From DATBDN01 sp963715995 (lineage in GTDB: Bacteria > Actinomycetota > Thermoleophilia > Solirubrobacterales > Thermoleophilaceae), in contig OY970283.1 in assembly GCA_963715995.1 (NCBI GenBank), forward strand, positions 2,418,001-2,482,000: a DNA stretch of 64,000 nucleotides. Reading direction: 5' to 3'. Below, piece by piece: positions 24,719-33,847 of this stretch. A model generated the notes under the pieces. It made no database searches and was not told the DNA's origin. It saw only the letters and a list, made by a program, of their open reading frames with translations. Made by a program: the position numbers and the translations under genes. The first letter of the stretch is position 1, and each line of letters begins with the position of its first letter.

Positions 24719-25585
24719 ATGCCGCGCCGCTCTAGTTCGACTGCAGGGCGTTCCCGTGAGCACCACGTCTCGGTCGGGCTCGCCTTCTGGAGCGAGTTCA
24801 AGGCGGGCAACATGGACGGGTGCATGGACCACCTGCATCCGGACATCGAGTGGCACCCGACGCCGCGCCTCGACGAGCTGGATGTCATCCGCGGCCGCGA
24901 GGACGTCCAGAAGACGATCCAGATGCTCTACGACCGCTTCGCGGAGGGGCTCGAGGTGCTGCCCGAGGACGGCCGCCAGGTCGGCGACCACGTCCTGATG
25001 GTGACGATGATCGTCGGCACCAACCAGTTCACCAAGCAGCCGATCAAGTCGCGCGAATGCTGGGTCGCGTCGATCCGCGACGACCAGTTCGCCCGCATCG
25101 TCGTCTACCCGAACGCGCCCGTCGCGCGACTCGGATTCGAGGAGCTCCTGAAAGCCGTGGGACCTGAAAGAAATTCGGCAGAAGACGACGACGACGCCGT
25201 TACACTCGCGCCAGAGATGGAGAACTCCGCAGCAACCCCCGCCGAGACGGCAAACATCGACCCCGCGCCGAGTGGCAACGGCCAGCCGAGCTCCGCTGCG
25301 GCCGGCCAGATCACTCTGAGCTTCAGCTTCGAGGAGGCCGAGGCACTCAGCCGCTGGCTCCTGAAGCCGAGCCAGGACGGCGGGCTTGCGGCCGACGACC
25401 CCGCGGTCGCCCCGGGGATGATGAAGATCCGCAGCGCGGTCGAGCACGCGCAGGCAATTGCTGCGGTGCGCCACGAACTCGAGCAGGCCGGGGTCCCGAC
25501 GCAGCATCTCTCCGACCAGCAGGTCGCGCAGCTGGGCCGCCGCATCTCGCAGGCTGCCCCGCGGCTCGGCGGCGCTCAGGCGTAG
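24719..25585 (+). CDS. SnoaL/NTF2-like protein with long acidic linker and extra C-terminal domain
   Basis: 288 residues. Residues about 18-135 are an NTF2/SnoaL-like fold (AFWSEFKAGNMDGCMDHLHPDIEWHP, then strands with VLMVTMIVG). A Glu/Asp-rich, then Ala/Ser/Pro-rich linker (about 145-200) leads to a helical C-terminal part with FEEAEALSRWLLKP and a segment that looks like a degenerate helical bundle. SnoaL-like folds bind small hydrophobic ligands or catalyse simple acid-base reactions; no specific active site is recognised here. The N-terminal domain is similar in style to the SnoaL domain attached to the receiver at 20769-21543. The exact start is uncertain because the first 15 residues are Arg/Ser-rich. 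Confidence 0.65.
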   Translation: MPRRSSSTAGRSREHHVSVGLAFWSEFKAGNMDGCMDHLHPDIEWHPTPRLDELDVIRGREDVQKTIQMLYDRFAEGLEVLPEDGRQVGDHVLMVTMIVGTNQFTKQPIKSRECWVASIRDDQFARIVVYPNAPVARLGFEELLKAVGPERNSAEDDDDAVTLAPEMENSAATPAETANIDPAPSGNGQPSSAAAGQITLSFSFEEAEALSRWLLKPSQDGGLAADDPAVAPGMMKIRSAVEHAQAIAAVRHELEQAGVPTQHLSDQQVAQLGRRISQAAPRLGGAQA

Positions 25586-25595
25586 TACCCCGTCC

Positions 25596-26414
25596 ATGAC
25601 GGCGCCCCTGCCGGTTCAGGGGATCGACAGCCCTGGGCTCGTCGACGCGCTCGAGCGCAACCAGTGGGAGTTCATCCGCGGCTTCGCCGCCGTCCCGGGC
25701 GTCGAGCTCGTGGACGACGACTTCTCGCTGCGGGTGGCCACAGGCGTGCCCTCCCCCCTCTTCAACCCGGTGCTGCGCGCGAGCGTCGCGCCCGATGACG
25801 TAGCCGAACTGGTCGACGAGGCGCGCGAGTGGTATCGCCGCCGGCGGCTTCCGTGGTCGTGGTATGTGGGGCCGGCGAGCGGGCCGGGCCAGATCGCGCC
25901 GGAGCTCGAGCGCCGCGGCTTCGCGAAGGTCAACGAGCCCCCGGGCATGGCCGCCGACCTCGCGGGCATCGACGAGCTCGAGCCACACGTGCCGGTGGTG
26001 GTCGAGCGCGTGGGCGACCGCAAGGCGGTCGACGCATGGTTCACGGTCTTCGCGCCGGCCTTCGAGCTCTCACGCTCGGCCTCGTCGGCGTTTCGCGACC
26101 TGATCCTGGCGAGCGGCCTCGACGACGCGGCGCCGATGCGCAACTACATCGGCTACGTGGGGAACGAGCCGGTGGCGACCGGGTCGCTCGTGCCGGCCGC
26201 CGGGGTGGGCGGCATCTACAACATCGCCACGCGCGCAAGCCGGCGCGGGCGCGGCATCGGCCGCGCGATGACCTGGACGCTCATGCGCGAGGCGGCCACG
26301 CTCGGCTACAACGCGGCCATCCTCTGGTCCACCGCCGCGGGCATGCCCGTCTATCGCCGGCTCGGCTTCCAGGAGCGGGTCCGGGTTCCGACCTACCTCG
26401 GACCGGGAAGCTAG
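25596..26414 (+). CDS. GNAT-family N-acetyltransferase
   Basis: 272 residues. The C-terminal half is a GNAT domain: a strand ending GVGGIYNIATRA, the acetyl-CoA pyrophosphate loop RRGRGIGRAM, then LGYNAAILWSTAAGMPVYRRLGF, the typical motif A and B order. The N-terminal half (about 1-130) is a second, degenerate GNAT-like half, with PWSWYVGPAS and LERRGFAKV, as in tandem-GNAT proteins. The acceptor substrate is unknown. It follows the SnoaL-like gene by 10 bases and probably shares its transcript. Confidence 0.85.
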   Translation: MTAPLPVQGIDSPGLVDALERNQWEFIRGFAAVPGVELVDDDFSLRVATGVPSPLFNPVLRASVAPDDVAELVDEAREWYRRRRLPWSWYVGPASGPGQIAPELERRGFAKVNEPPGMAADLAGIDELEPHVPVVVERVGDRKAVDAWFTVFAPAFELSRSASSAFRDLILASGLDDAAPMRNYIGYVGNEPVATGSLVPAAGVGGIYNIATRASRRGRGIGRAMTWTLMREAATLGYNAAILWSTAAGMPVYRRLGFQERVRVPTYLGPGS

Positions 26415-26425
26415 TTTCCGGCGCG

Positions 26426-26917
26426 ATGGATCGCAGAGGCTCGAGCACATGGATCGTTGCGGCGCTTGCAATCGCGGTCGGGTTCCTGGCCGCGCTCGTG
26501 ATCGTGGGCAACAACAACGACAAGGGCTCGAGCGCGACCGTCGCGACCACGACCGCGAGCGGAACGCAGACGACCAGCACGACGACCGCCGCCACGCCCG
26601 AGGATCCCGCCGCGAGCATCGGCGACTGCATCAAGCTCTGGAACGAGCCGGCCAACCGCGGCGATCAGGTCTTCCTGGTCAACGTCGCAGCGCACCAGCC
26701 GATCCGCGTGCACGTCGGGGAAACTTCGGACGTGCCGCCGAAGTGCCTCGTGACGGTGGTGGGCAACAACGGCGACGCCTACGTGATCCCGTCGGCCGGC
26801 GGGAGCACCTACCCCTACGCGCAGGCCCCGGGAACGACGCCGGCCTCGACGCTCCCGGCCGCCCAGAAGACCACGAACGCTCTGGATCAGAGCGACGGCA
26901 CGCTGACGGCGCGCTGA
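26426..26917 (+). CDS. Membrane-anchored protein of unknown function
   Basis: 163 residues with an N-terminal signal-anchor helix (about 9-28, WIVAALAIAVGFLAALVIV), a Thr-rich linker, and a small extracytoplasmic domain of about 100 residues with two Cys (GDCIKLWNEP and PPKCLVTVVG) that could form a disulfide. Strand-like segments such as FLVNVAAHQPIRVHVGE suggest a small beta fold. No family is recognised. It lies 11 bases after the GNAT gene. Confidence 0.65.
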   Translation: MDRRGSSTWIVAALAIAVGFLAALVIVGNNNDKGSSATVATTTASGTQTTSTTTAATPEDPAASIGDCIKLWNEPANRGDQVFLVNVAAHQPIRVHVGETSDVPPKCLVTVVGNNGDAYVIPSAGGSTYPYAQAPGTTPASTLPAAQKTTNALDQSDGTLTAR

Positions 26918-27129
26918 CCGAGGAGCGCGAGCCGACCGCCCGTTGCGAGGGCTGCGGCTTCGCGTGCTACGGCGCCGGCGCGGCGGATGGGCTGCGGGCG
27001 CTCGGCCACTGTCTGCGCTGTGGCGGGGTGGTCACCTTCGCCAGCGACCTCACGCCGCCACGCGACCAGCGAATCGAGGGGGGCCTGGCCCCCCACCAGG
27101 TGCTCGGCTCGCCGCGGCTCGAGCCATGA
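26914..27129 (+). CDS. Possible small zinc-ribbon protein
   Basis: About 71 residues with two Cys pairs, CEGCGFACYG and CLRCGGVV, spaced as in a zinc ribbon. The only nearby start is a CTG that forms a CTGA overlap with the preceding stop. No ATG, GTG or TTG lies close by in frame, so the start is doubtful. The Cys spacing argues that it is translated, but the low start quality keeps this tentative. Confidence 0.35.
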   Translation: MTEEREPTARCEGCGFACYGAGAADGLRALGHCLRCGGVVTFASDLTPPRDQRIEGGLAPHQVLGSPRLEP

Positions 27130-27218
27130 CGGTTTCCCGCAAATAGCGCTAGTTTCCGGCCCTTGCAAGGCTCCTCTGGCACGAGCTTTGATTCAGTCCA
27201 GCGCGGACGGCGTCAGCA

Positions 27219-27587
27219 ATGACACAGATCGCATCCTTTTCGCTCAGCGAGGAAGCGCCCGAGCCGGGGACCGTGGTGATCGCGGTCGACGGCGAGGCCG
27301 ACATGGCGACCGCGGTGAAGTTCAACGAAAGCTTCTTCAGCGCCGCGCGCTCCGGCATCCGCCGCGTCGTGGCAGACCTGTCCGGCGTCACCTTCATCGA
27401 CACGACGATGCTGAACGCGCTGGTGGTGGGACACCGGCGCATGGTCCGCGACGAGGGCTGCTTCGCCGTGGTGTGCACGGGGCCACGCGTCGGCCGGGTG
27501 CTCGAGATCACCGGACTTGGTCAAATCCTGCACGTGTTCGGTTCGCGCAATGACGCGCTCGAACACATTCGCCACCGCTCAAGCTAG
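27219..27587 (+). CDS. STAS-domain anti-sigma factor antagonist
   Basis: 122 residues, only a STAS domain (SpoIIAA/RsbV type): ITVDGEADMATA-like first strand, then the central VVADLSGVTFIDTTMLNAL, in which the phosphorylatable position is Thr, and a C-terminal helix. In partner switching the unphosphorylated form binds an RsbW-type kinase and frees a sigma factor. No RsbW or sigma gene is adjacent; the HATPase of the phosphatase at 18778-20772 is a possible partner. It precedes a membrane hydroxylase gene by 10 bases. Confidence 0.9.
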   Translation: MTQIASFSLSEEAPEPGTVVIAVDGEADMATAVKFNESFFSAARSGIRRVVADLSGVTFIDTTMLNALVVGHRRMVRDEGCFAVVCTGPRVGRVLEITGLGQILHVFGSRNDALEHIRHRSS

Positions 27588-27597
27588 ATTTTTCGGC

Positions 27598-28242
27598 ATG
27601 GAGTCGAAGCGGTCGGAACTGCTCCGCGCGTCGCCGCGGATGTTCGAGAACGAGGTTCTCGATCGCTTCTCGCGCGTGCACCACGCCGTGCCGCTCGTTT
27701 TGTTCCTGCCGGTGATCGCCGTCTTCATGTACCTGGGCTTCGACCGGGTCGGCACGGCGGCCACGCTCGAACTGGCGGTGGGTGGCTACCTGTTCTGGAG
27801 CCTGTCCGAGTACTGGATCCATCGCGTCATCTTCCACTGGGAGCCCGAGGACGGCTTCGGCGCGAAGGTGCACTGGATGGTCCACGGCGTCCATCACGAC
27901 CACCCGAACGATCCTCTGCGCCTGGTCATGCCGCCGGCCGCGAGCATCCCGCTGGCGTCGGTGTTCGTGATCGCCTTCTTCGTCGTGCTCGGCAGCCCGG
28001 ATGCCTGGCCGTTCGCCGGCGGCTTCCTCGCGGGCTACCTGATCTACGACATGATTCATTACGCCCTTCACCATCACCGTCCGAAGACACGCTTCGGGCG
28101 CTGGCTGCGAGAGCTCCACATGCGCCATCACTTCCAGGACGACACCCGAGGCTTCGGCATCGCCGCCCCCTATTGGGATTGGGTCTTTCGCACGAAGGTC
28201 GACCGCGACCGCCGTGCCGCGCCTGCCCCGCGCGAGGACTGA
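27598..28242 (+). CDS. Fatty acid hydroxylase/sterol desaturase-family membrane protein
   Basis: 214 residues, several hydrophobic helices, and the full set of His clusters of the diiron membrane hydroxylases: HRVIFH, HGVHHDHP, HYALHHHRP and HMRHHF. These bind two irons and use O2 to hydroxylate a lipid chain. The arrangement is closest to the small fatty-acid 2-hydroxylase/carotenoid-hydroxylase-like subgroup. Redox partners are not encoded nearby. It is probably co-transcribed with the STAS gene. Confidence 0.9.
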   Translation: MESKRSELLRASPRMFENEVLDRFSRVHHAVPLVLFLPVIAVFMYLGFDRVGTAATLELAVGGYLFWSLSEYWIHRVIFHWEPEDGFGAKVHWMVHGVHHDHPNDPLRLVMPPAASIPLASVFVIAFFVVLGSPDAWPFAGGFLAGYLIYDMIHYALHHHRPKTRFGRWLRELHMRHHFQDDTRGFGIAAPYWDWVFRTKVDRDRRAAPAPRED

Positions 28243-28246
28243 TCGC

Positions 28247-28609
28247 TTGCGCGTAACCCTCATCGCGCTGCTGGCCGCAGCGCTGGCCCTCTCAGCCTGC
28301 GGCAGCAAGAGCGAGAAGCCCGTCGACACGGCGTCCTACACCTGTGCCCAGTTCAACAAGAGCCTCGCGACCAAGAACGACAACTCGGCGGGCAACTTCC
28401 TGAACCAGTTGCGCAAGAAGGCGAACCTACTGGCCAAGGACGCCAAGTCCGCGCGCCAGGAGCTGACGGTCGGGGTCTACTTCGCCTGCCGCAACAAGGC
28501 GGGCTCGACGCGCCCCGCAACGCTCGCGATTGCGACCGCCAAGCGTGTCGAGGCGGGCAAGTTCAAGCTCCCGCCAGGCCCCAAGGCCAAGAAAAAGTCT
28601 GGCCACTAG
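28247..28609 (+). CDS. Small lipoprotein of unknown function
   Basis: 120 residues from a TTG start at 28247. The signal peptide is LRVTLIALLAAALALSACGS with a lipobox Cys, so it is exported and lipid-anchored. The mature part is Lys-rich with two Cys (YTCAQFN and YFACRN), and repeats of Ala/Leu/Lys suggest a short helical bundle. No family is recognised. It begins 5 bases after the hydroxylase stop and is followed by the polyamine operon after a 41-base gap. Confidence 0.65.
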   Translation: MRVTLIALLAAALALSACGSKSEKPVDTASYTCAQFNKSLATKNDNSAGNFLNQLRKKANLLAKDAKSARQELTVGVYFACRNKAGSTRPATLAIATAKRVEAGKFKLPPGPKAKKKSGH

Positions 28610-28650
28610 TCCATTTGCAAATCGCCGAGCGCTCGGGGAGGATGAGCGCC

Positions 28651-29955
28651 ATGGCAACCGCAGAGGGAACGGCCACCGAACGGGTCATGGACGCGCGCCG
28701 GCGCCACGTGGCGCGTGGTGTGAACACCCCTCCCCTGGCTGTCGCGCACGCCGAGGGAGCGCAGATCACCGACGTCGACGGCCGCTCCTACATCGACTTC
28801 GCAGGCGGTCTCGGCTGCCAGAACCTGGGCCACGGCTTCGGCCCCGCCGTCGAGGCCATGCGCGCCCAGCTCGACCAGTACCTCCACCAGTGCTTCATGG
28901 TCGGCATGTACGAGCCCTACATCGAGACCTGCCGGCGGCTGAACGAACACTCGCCGTGCACCGGCGGTGAGCAACGCTCGCTGCTGCTCAACTCGGGCGC
29001 CGAGGCTGTCGAGAACGCGGTCAAGATCGCCCGCGCCCACACCGGCCGGTCCGGCGTGATCTGCTTCGACCACGGCTTCCACGGCCGCACGATCCTCACG
29101 CTCGCGATGACCAGCAAGGTGGTGCCCTACAAGAAGGACATGGGCCCGCTCGCACCCGACGTGTTCCGCGCGCCCGCTCCCTACCCGTACCGCGACATCG
29201 ACTCCGAGCAGGCACTCGCCGGACTCGAACTTCTCTTCAAGCAGGACGTCGATCCCGAGCGCGTGGCCTGCATGGTGCTCGAGCCGGTGCAGGGCGAGGG
29301 CGGCTTCATCGCGATGCCACAGGATTTCGTCGAAGCGCTGATCGGCATCTGCCGCGAGCACGGCATCGTCTACGTGGACGACGAGGTCCAGGCCGGCGCA
29401 GGACGTACCGGCACGCTGTGGGCGATCGAGCACTGGGGCGTCGAGCCCGACCTGCTCGTGTCTGGCAAGTCGCTCGGCGGTGGCATGCCGCTGGCGGCCG
29501 TGACCGGGCGTGCCGAGCTGATGGATGCGGTGCCGCCCGGCGGCCTCGGCGGCACCTTCGGCGGCAACCCGCTCGCGTGCGCAGCAGCCAACGCCACGCT
29601 CGACGCGCTCACCGACGGCGACATGCTGGAGCGCGCGCGCCACGTGGGCGAGCGGCTCCGGGCCGGGCTCGACTCGATGGCCGAGCGCGTCGACCAGATC
29701 GGCGAGGTGCGCGGCATCGGCCCGATGCTTGCGCTCGAGCTGGTGCACGACGCCGGCACGAAGAAGCCGGCGCTCGACCTGGCCGCCCAGACGACGGCGA
29801 ACGCGCGCGAGCGCGGGCTGATGCTGCTCTCCTGCGGGCTCTACGGCAACGTCCTGAGGATCCTGGTTCCGTTCGTCGCCTCCGACGAAGACCTCGATCG
29901 CGGCCTCGAGATCATGGAGGAGTCGCTTGGCGACGCCGTCAGCGCCGCCGGCTGA
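28651..29955 (+). CDS. Class III aminotransferase (4-aminobutyrate/omega-amino acid type)
   Basis: 434 residues, PLP-dependent. It has the class III landmarks: NSGAEAVENAVKIAR, the FDHGFHGRT substrate loop, EPVQGEGGF, the DDEVQAGAGRTG cofactor Asp, and the Schiff-base Lys in SGKSLGGG near residue 273. The closest known activities are 4-aminobutyrate-2-oxoglutarate transaminases (GabT/PuuE). The ATG at 28651 is chosen because the GGGAGG site lies 9 bases upstream; an ATG at 28642 is too close. It heads the polyamine operon and could act on the 4-aminobutyrate made downstream in the pathway. Confidence 0.9.
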   Translation: MATAEGTATERVMDARRRHVARGVNTPPLAVAHAEGAQITDVDGRSYIDFAGGLGCQNLGHGFGPAVEAMRAQLDQYLHQCFMVGMYEPYIETCRRLNEHSPCTGGEQRSLLLNSGAEAVENAVKIARAHTGRSGVICFDHGFHGRTILTLAMTSKVVPYKKDMGPLAPDVFRAPAPYPYRDIDSEQALAGLELLFKQDVDPERVACMVLEPVQGEGGFIAMPQDFVEALIGICREHGIVYVDDEVQAGAGRTGTLWAIEHWGVEPDLLVSGKSLGGGMPLAAVTGRAELMDAVPPGGLGGTFGGNPLACAAANATLDALTDGDMLERARHVGERLRAGLDSMAERVDQIGEVRGIGPMLALELVHDAGTKKPALDLAAQTTANARERGLMLLSCGLYGNVLRILVPFVASDEDLDRGLEIMEESLGDAVSAAG

Positions 29956-30988
29956 GGACACGCCGCGGTCGTCGGCGCCCGACGTAGCGCTCGTTGGCCT
30001 GCGCAAGCAGTTCGGTGAGGTGGCCGCCGTCGACGGCGTCGACCTGGAGATCGGGCACGGCGAGTTCTTCACGATGCTCGGCCCGTCGGGCTCCGGCAAG
30101 ACCACCACGCTGCGGCTGATCGCCGGCTTCGAGATGCCCGACGGCGGGCGCGTCGAGCTCGCCGGCCGCGACGTGACGCGGCTGCCGCCGTACGAGCGCG
30201 ACGTGAACACGGTCTTCCAGGACTACGCGCTGTTCCCGCACATGACCGTCGGCGAGAACGTGGCCTACGGACTGCGCGTGAAGGGCGTCGGCAAGGCCGA
30301 GCACGCGCGCCGCGCCGAGGAGGCGCTGGCGATCGTGCGCCTGGCGGGCTACGGCGAGCGCAAGCCGATCCAGCTCTCGGGCGGACAGCGCCAGCGCGTC
30401 GCCCTCGCACGGGCGATCGTCGGCTCACCGCGCGTGCTGCTGCTCGACGAGCCGCTCGGCGCGCTCGACCTGAAGCTGCGCGAGCAGATGCAGACCGAGC
30501 TCTCGAACATCCAGACCCAGCTCGGCATGACGTTCGTCTACGTGACCCACGACCAAGACGAGGCGCTCGCCATGAGCGACCGCATCGCGGTCTTCAACGA
30601 CGGCCGCATCGAGCAGGTCGCCACGCCGGCCGACCTCTACGAGCACCCCGAGACCGAGTTCGTGGCCGGCTTCGTCGGCACCTCCAACGTGCTCGAGCGC
30701 GACGGGCGCCGGTTCACGGTCCGACCCGAGAAGGTGCACATGAGCGACGAGTCAGAGCCCGACCGCGAGGGCTGGACGAGCGAGACCGGGCGCATCCGCG
30801 ACGTCATCTACCTCGGGATGGTCACGCGCTACGTCGTCGAGCTCGACGGCGGCGGCGAGCTGGTGGCGGTGCGCCAGAACCTGGAGACCACGTCGCAGGA
30901 CGCGCTCGGACAACGGGGTAACCGAGTCCGGTTACATTGGCGCCCGGGACACACGTTTGACCTGACCCACGGGAGGGACTCGCAATGA
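29927..30988 (+). CDS. potA: Spermidine/putrescine-type ABC transporter ATPase (PotA-like)
   Basis: 353 residues. The ABC domain has Walker A GPSGSGKTT, signature LSGGQRQRVA and Walker B LLLDEPLGALD, followed by a C-terminal TOBE-like domain (FTVRPEKVHM). The TTG start at 29927 has a GGAGGAG site 6 bases before it and overlaps the aminotransferase gene by 29 bases. The next gene starts with an ATGA overlap. It energises uptake of a polyamine or a related amine with the permease pair and binding protein that follow. Confidence 0.92.
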   Translation: MATPSAPPAEDTPRSSAPDVALVGLRKQFGEVAAVDGVDLEIGHGEFFTMLGPSGSGKTTTLRLIAGFEMPDGGRVELAGRDVTRLPPYERDVNTVFQDYALFPHMTVGENVAYGLRVKGVGKAEHARRAEEALAIVRLAGYGERKPIQLSGGQRQRVALARAIVGSPRVLLLDEPLGALDLKLREQMQTELSNIQTQLGMTFVYVTHDQDEALAMSDRIAVFNDGRIEQVATPADLYEHPETEFVAGFVGTSNVLERDGRRFTVRPEKVHMSDESEPDREGWTSETGRIRDVIYLGMVTRYVVELDGGGELVAVRQNLETTSQDALGQRGNRVRLHWRPGHTFDLTHGRDSQ

Positions 30989-32150
30989 GATCAAGAAGCG
31001 CTCTGGCACTCGTCACCGTTGCCGCGATGGTCGCGGCTGGATGCGGTTCGTCGAGCAACAACTCCTCGAGCGGCGGCAAGCCGGGCTCGAACCTGCCGCA
31101 GAAGATCGGGCCGGCGAGGGCCAGCTCAACGTGGTCGCGTGGGAGGGCTACACGCAGCCGCAGTGGGTCAAGCCGTTCCAGAAGCAGACCGGTTGTCAGG
31201 TGCACGCCAAGTACGCCGGCTCCTCCGACGAGATGGTCACGCTCATGCGCCAGGGCGGCGGCAGCCAGTACGACCTGGTGTCGGCATCCGGTGACGCGTC
31301 GCTGCGCCTGATCCGCGGCGGCAACGTGCAGCCGGTCAACGTGAACCTGATCCCGAGCTACAAGGACTTCATCCCGCAGCTCCAGTCGCCCTCGCACAAC
31401 ACGGTCGACGGCAAGCACTACGGGATCTCGCTCGAGTGGGGCCCGAACACGCTCCTGTGGAACACGAAGCAGGTCACGACCGCTCCAACCAGCTGGTCGG
31501 CGATCTACGACCCGAAGTACAAGGGCAAGGTCACGGTTCCCGACAACCCGATCCAGATCGCGGACGCCGCGCTCTACCTGTCGAAGAAGCAGCCCAGCCT
31601 CGGCATCAAGGATCCGTACGAGCTGAACGACGCCCAGTTCAACGCAGCGGTGAACCTGCTCAAGCAGCAGAAGCCGCTCGTGAAGAAGTACTGGGCGCTG
31701 GCCTCGGACGAGATCGACCTGTTCAAGTCGGGCGACGCCGTGATCGGCGCCTCGTGGCCGTACCAGACCAACACGCTCGCCGGCGCCAAGGTGCCGGTGA
31801 AGGACGAGATCCCGTCTGAGGGCGCCACCGGCTGGGCTGACACGTGGATGCTGTCGTCGAAGGCCAAGCACCCGAACTGCGCGTACATGTGGATGAAGTA
31901 CATCTCGCAGCCGAAGCCGCAGGCCGAGCAGGCGATTTACTTCGGCGAGACGCCCGCGAACACCAAGGCGTGCACCGTCATGGACAAGCTCTCGAAGGGC
32001 TCGTGTGAGCAGTACCACGCGAACGCGCCGGCGTCGTACTTCAACTCGATCAAGTTCTGGAAGACGCCGATCGCAGACTGTGGCAACGGCAAGACCGACT
32101 GCAAGGACTACACGCAGTGGGCCTCCGCCTGGCAGGAGATCAAGGGGTAG
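30985..32150 (+). pseudogene. potD: Polyamine ABC transporter substrate-binding lipoprotein (PotD-like), single frameshift
   Basis: The first frame gives a lipoprotein signal ending in the lipobox AAGCGSS and a Ser/Gly linker. Near 31108-31114 the frame shifts by one base. The second frame supplies the whole binding domain: LNVVAWEGYTQPQWV, SASGDASLRLI, YGISLEWGPNTLLWN, KVTVPDNPIQ and GASWPYQTN, which match the PotD/PotF cleft. Without the shift it would be about 388 residues. The whole fold is intact, so an assembly or sequencing error is likely. It overlaps potA (ATGA) and precedes the two permeases. Confidence 0.85.
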
Positions 32151-33019
32151 GCCGGGCACTCTCAGTCGCGCTGTACCGGCGGCCGTGGCTGCGTGGCTCG
32201 CTGCTGCTCTCCGGCCCGCTGGGCTGGATGCTGTTCATCTACATCGCGGCGCTGGTCGTGCTGTTCCTGTCGGCGTTCTGGACGGTTGACCCATTCACGG
32301 GCAACGTCCTGCACCACTGGGGCCTCCAGAACTTCAAGACGATCGTCCAGTCGGGCACCTACCGCGAGATCGCGTTCCGCACGATCGGGATCGCGGTGGC
32401 GGTCACGATCACCGACGCCATCCTTGCGTTTCCGTTCGCGTACTTCGCCGCGCGCCTGGCGTCGCGGCGGATGCAGACGGTGCTGTTCGTGCTCGTGCTG
32501 CTGCCGCTCTGGTCCTCATACCTCGCGCGCGTCTACTCGTGGCGGCTGATCCTGTCCAAGGACGGCGCGCTCAACTGGACCACCGACAAGCTGCACCTCG
32601 GCAGCCTCAACCTGGGCTACTCGAACGTGGCGATGTGGATCGTCTTCTCCTACATCTGGCTGCCGTTCATGATCACCCCCGTCTGGGCCGCGATCGAGCG
32701 CGTGCCGGACTCGCTGCTCGAAGCCTCGAGTGACCTCGGCGCGAAGCGCTGGACCACGTTCCGCCGCGTGCTGCTGCCGCTGGCCTGGCCGGGCGTGGTC
32801 GCGGGATCGATCTTCACGTTCTCGCTGACGCTCGGCGACTACATCACCCCCACGCTCGTCGGCGGCGCGAGCTCGGACTTCATCGGCAACGTCGTCTACC
32901 GCAACGTCGGCGTGGCCGACAACGTGCCGTTCGCGGCGGCGTTCGCAACGGTGCCGGTGCTGGTCATGGGGATCTATCTGGTGGCCGCGCGCCGCGCCGG
33001 CGCCACGGAGGCGCTGTGA
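32117..33019 (+). CDS. potB: Polyamine ABC transporter permease (PotB-like)
   Basis: About 300 residues with six hydrophobic helices. The cytoplasmic EAA loop reads EASSDLGAKRWTTFRRVLLPLAWPG, as in MalF/PotB permeases. The start is uncertain: the longest form begins at 32117 with GTG inside the end of potD, and no ATG is close. The stop overlaps the next permease start (GTGA). It forms the membrane channel with the PotC-like subunit. Confidence 0.88.
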   Translation: MGLRLAGDQGVGRALSVALYRRPWLRGSLLLSGPLGWMLFIYIAALVVLFLSAFWTVDPFTGNVLHHWGLQNFKTIVQSGTYREIAFRTIGIAVAVTITDAILAFPFAYFAARLASRRMQTVLFVLVLLPLWSSYLARVYSWRLILSKDGALNWTTDKLHLGSLNLGYSNVAMWIVFSYIWLPFMITPVWAAIERVPDSLLEASSDLGAKRWTTFRRVLLPLAWPGVVAGSIFTFSLTLGDYITPTLVGGASSDFIGNVVYRNVGVADNVPFAAAFATVPVLVMGIYLVAARRAGATEAL

Positions 33020-33837
33020 GCGAGACCCGCGGCACCCGGATCGCGCTGGCGGTGTGGACGGTGGCGATCCTGCTGTTCCTGTTCATCCCGATCCTGATCA
33101 TCTGCGTCTACGCGTTCAACCCCTCGAACGTGCAGGGCTGGCCGCTGTCGGGGTTGTCCACGCGCTGGTTCTCGGCGACCTGGCACAACGAGGAGATGCG
33201 GCACGCGTTCGGGCTGTCGCTGAAGGCCGCCGGGGTTGCGACCACGATCGCGGTGCTGCTCGGCACGGCCGCGGCGTTCGCGCTTCACCGCTTCCGCTTC
33301 TTCGGGCGTGAGGCCGTGTCGCTGCTGCTCGTCCTGCCGATCGCGCTGCCGGGAATCATCACCGGGATGGCGCTGAACTCGTTCTTCCAGTTCTGGTCGA
33401 TCGACCTCTCGTACTGGACGATCGTGATCGGGCACGCCACGTTCTGCATCGTCGTCGTCTTCAACAACGTGATTGCGCGCCTGCGCCAGTCGCAGACGTC
33501 GCTGATCGAGGCGTCGATGGACCTGGGCGCGAGCGGCTTCCAGACGTTCCGCTTCGTCACGCTTCCGGTCATCTCCTCGGCGCTGATCGCAGGCGGCCTG
33601 CTCGCGTTCGCGCTGTCGTTCGACGAGGTCATCGTCACCACGTTCACGGCGGGCGCGCAGAACACGCTGCCGTTGTGGATCTTCGGCAACATCCGCCTCG
33701 GACAGCAGCTGCCGGAGGTCAACGTGGTCGTGCTCGGTGTGCTCGCTCTGACGCTGATCCCGGTGGTTCTGGCGCAGCGCCTGATGCGCGACACCGGCGT
33801 GTTGCGAAGCAGGGCAGCCGGCGCACGCGCCGTGTAG
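33016..33837 (+). CDS. potC: Polyamine ABC transporter permease (PotC-like)
   Basis: 273 residues, six helices. The EAA motif is EASMDLGASGFQTFRFVTLPVIS. The first helix (AILLFLFIPILIICVYAF) and the PGIITGMALNSFF region match PotC-type permeases. The GTG start is coupled to potB by a 4-base overlap. It is the partner half of the channel. Confidence 0.92.
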   Translation: MSETRGTRIALAVWTVAILLFLFIPILIICVYAFNPSNVQGWPLSGLSTRWFSATWHNEEMRHAFGLSLKAAGVATTIAVLLGTAAAFALHRFRFFGREAVSLLLVLPIALPGIITGMALNSFFQFWSIDLSYWTIVIGHATFCIVVVFNNVIARLRQSQTSLIEASMDLGASGFQTFRFVTLPVISSALIAGGLLAFALSFDEVIVTTFTAGAQNTLPLWIFGNIRLGQQLPEVNVVVLGVLALTLIPVVLAQRLMRDTGVLRSRAAGARAV

Positions 33838-33847
33838 CTTTGGCGTG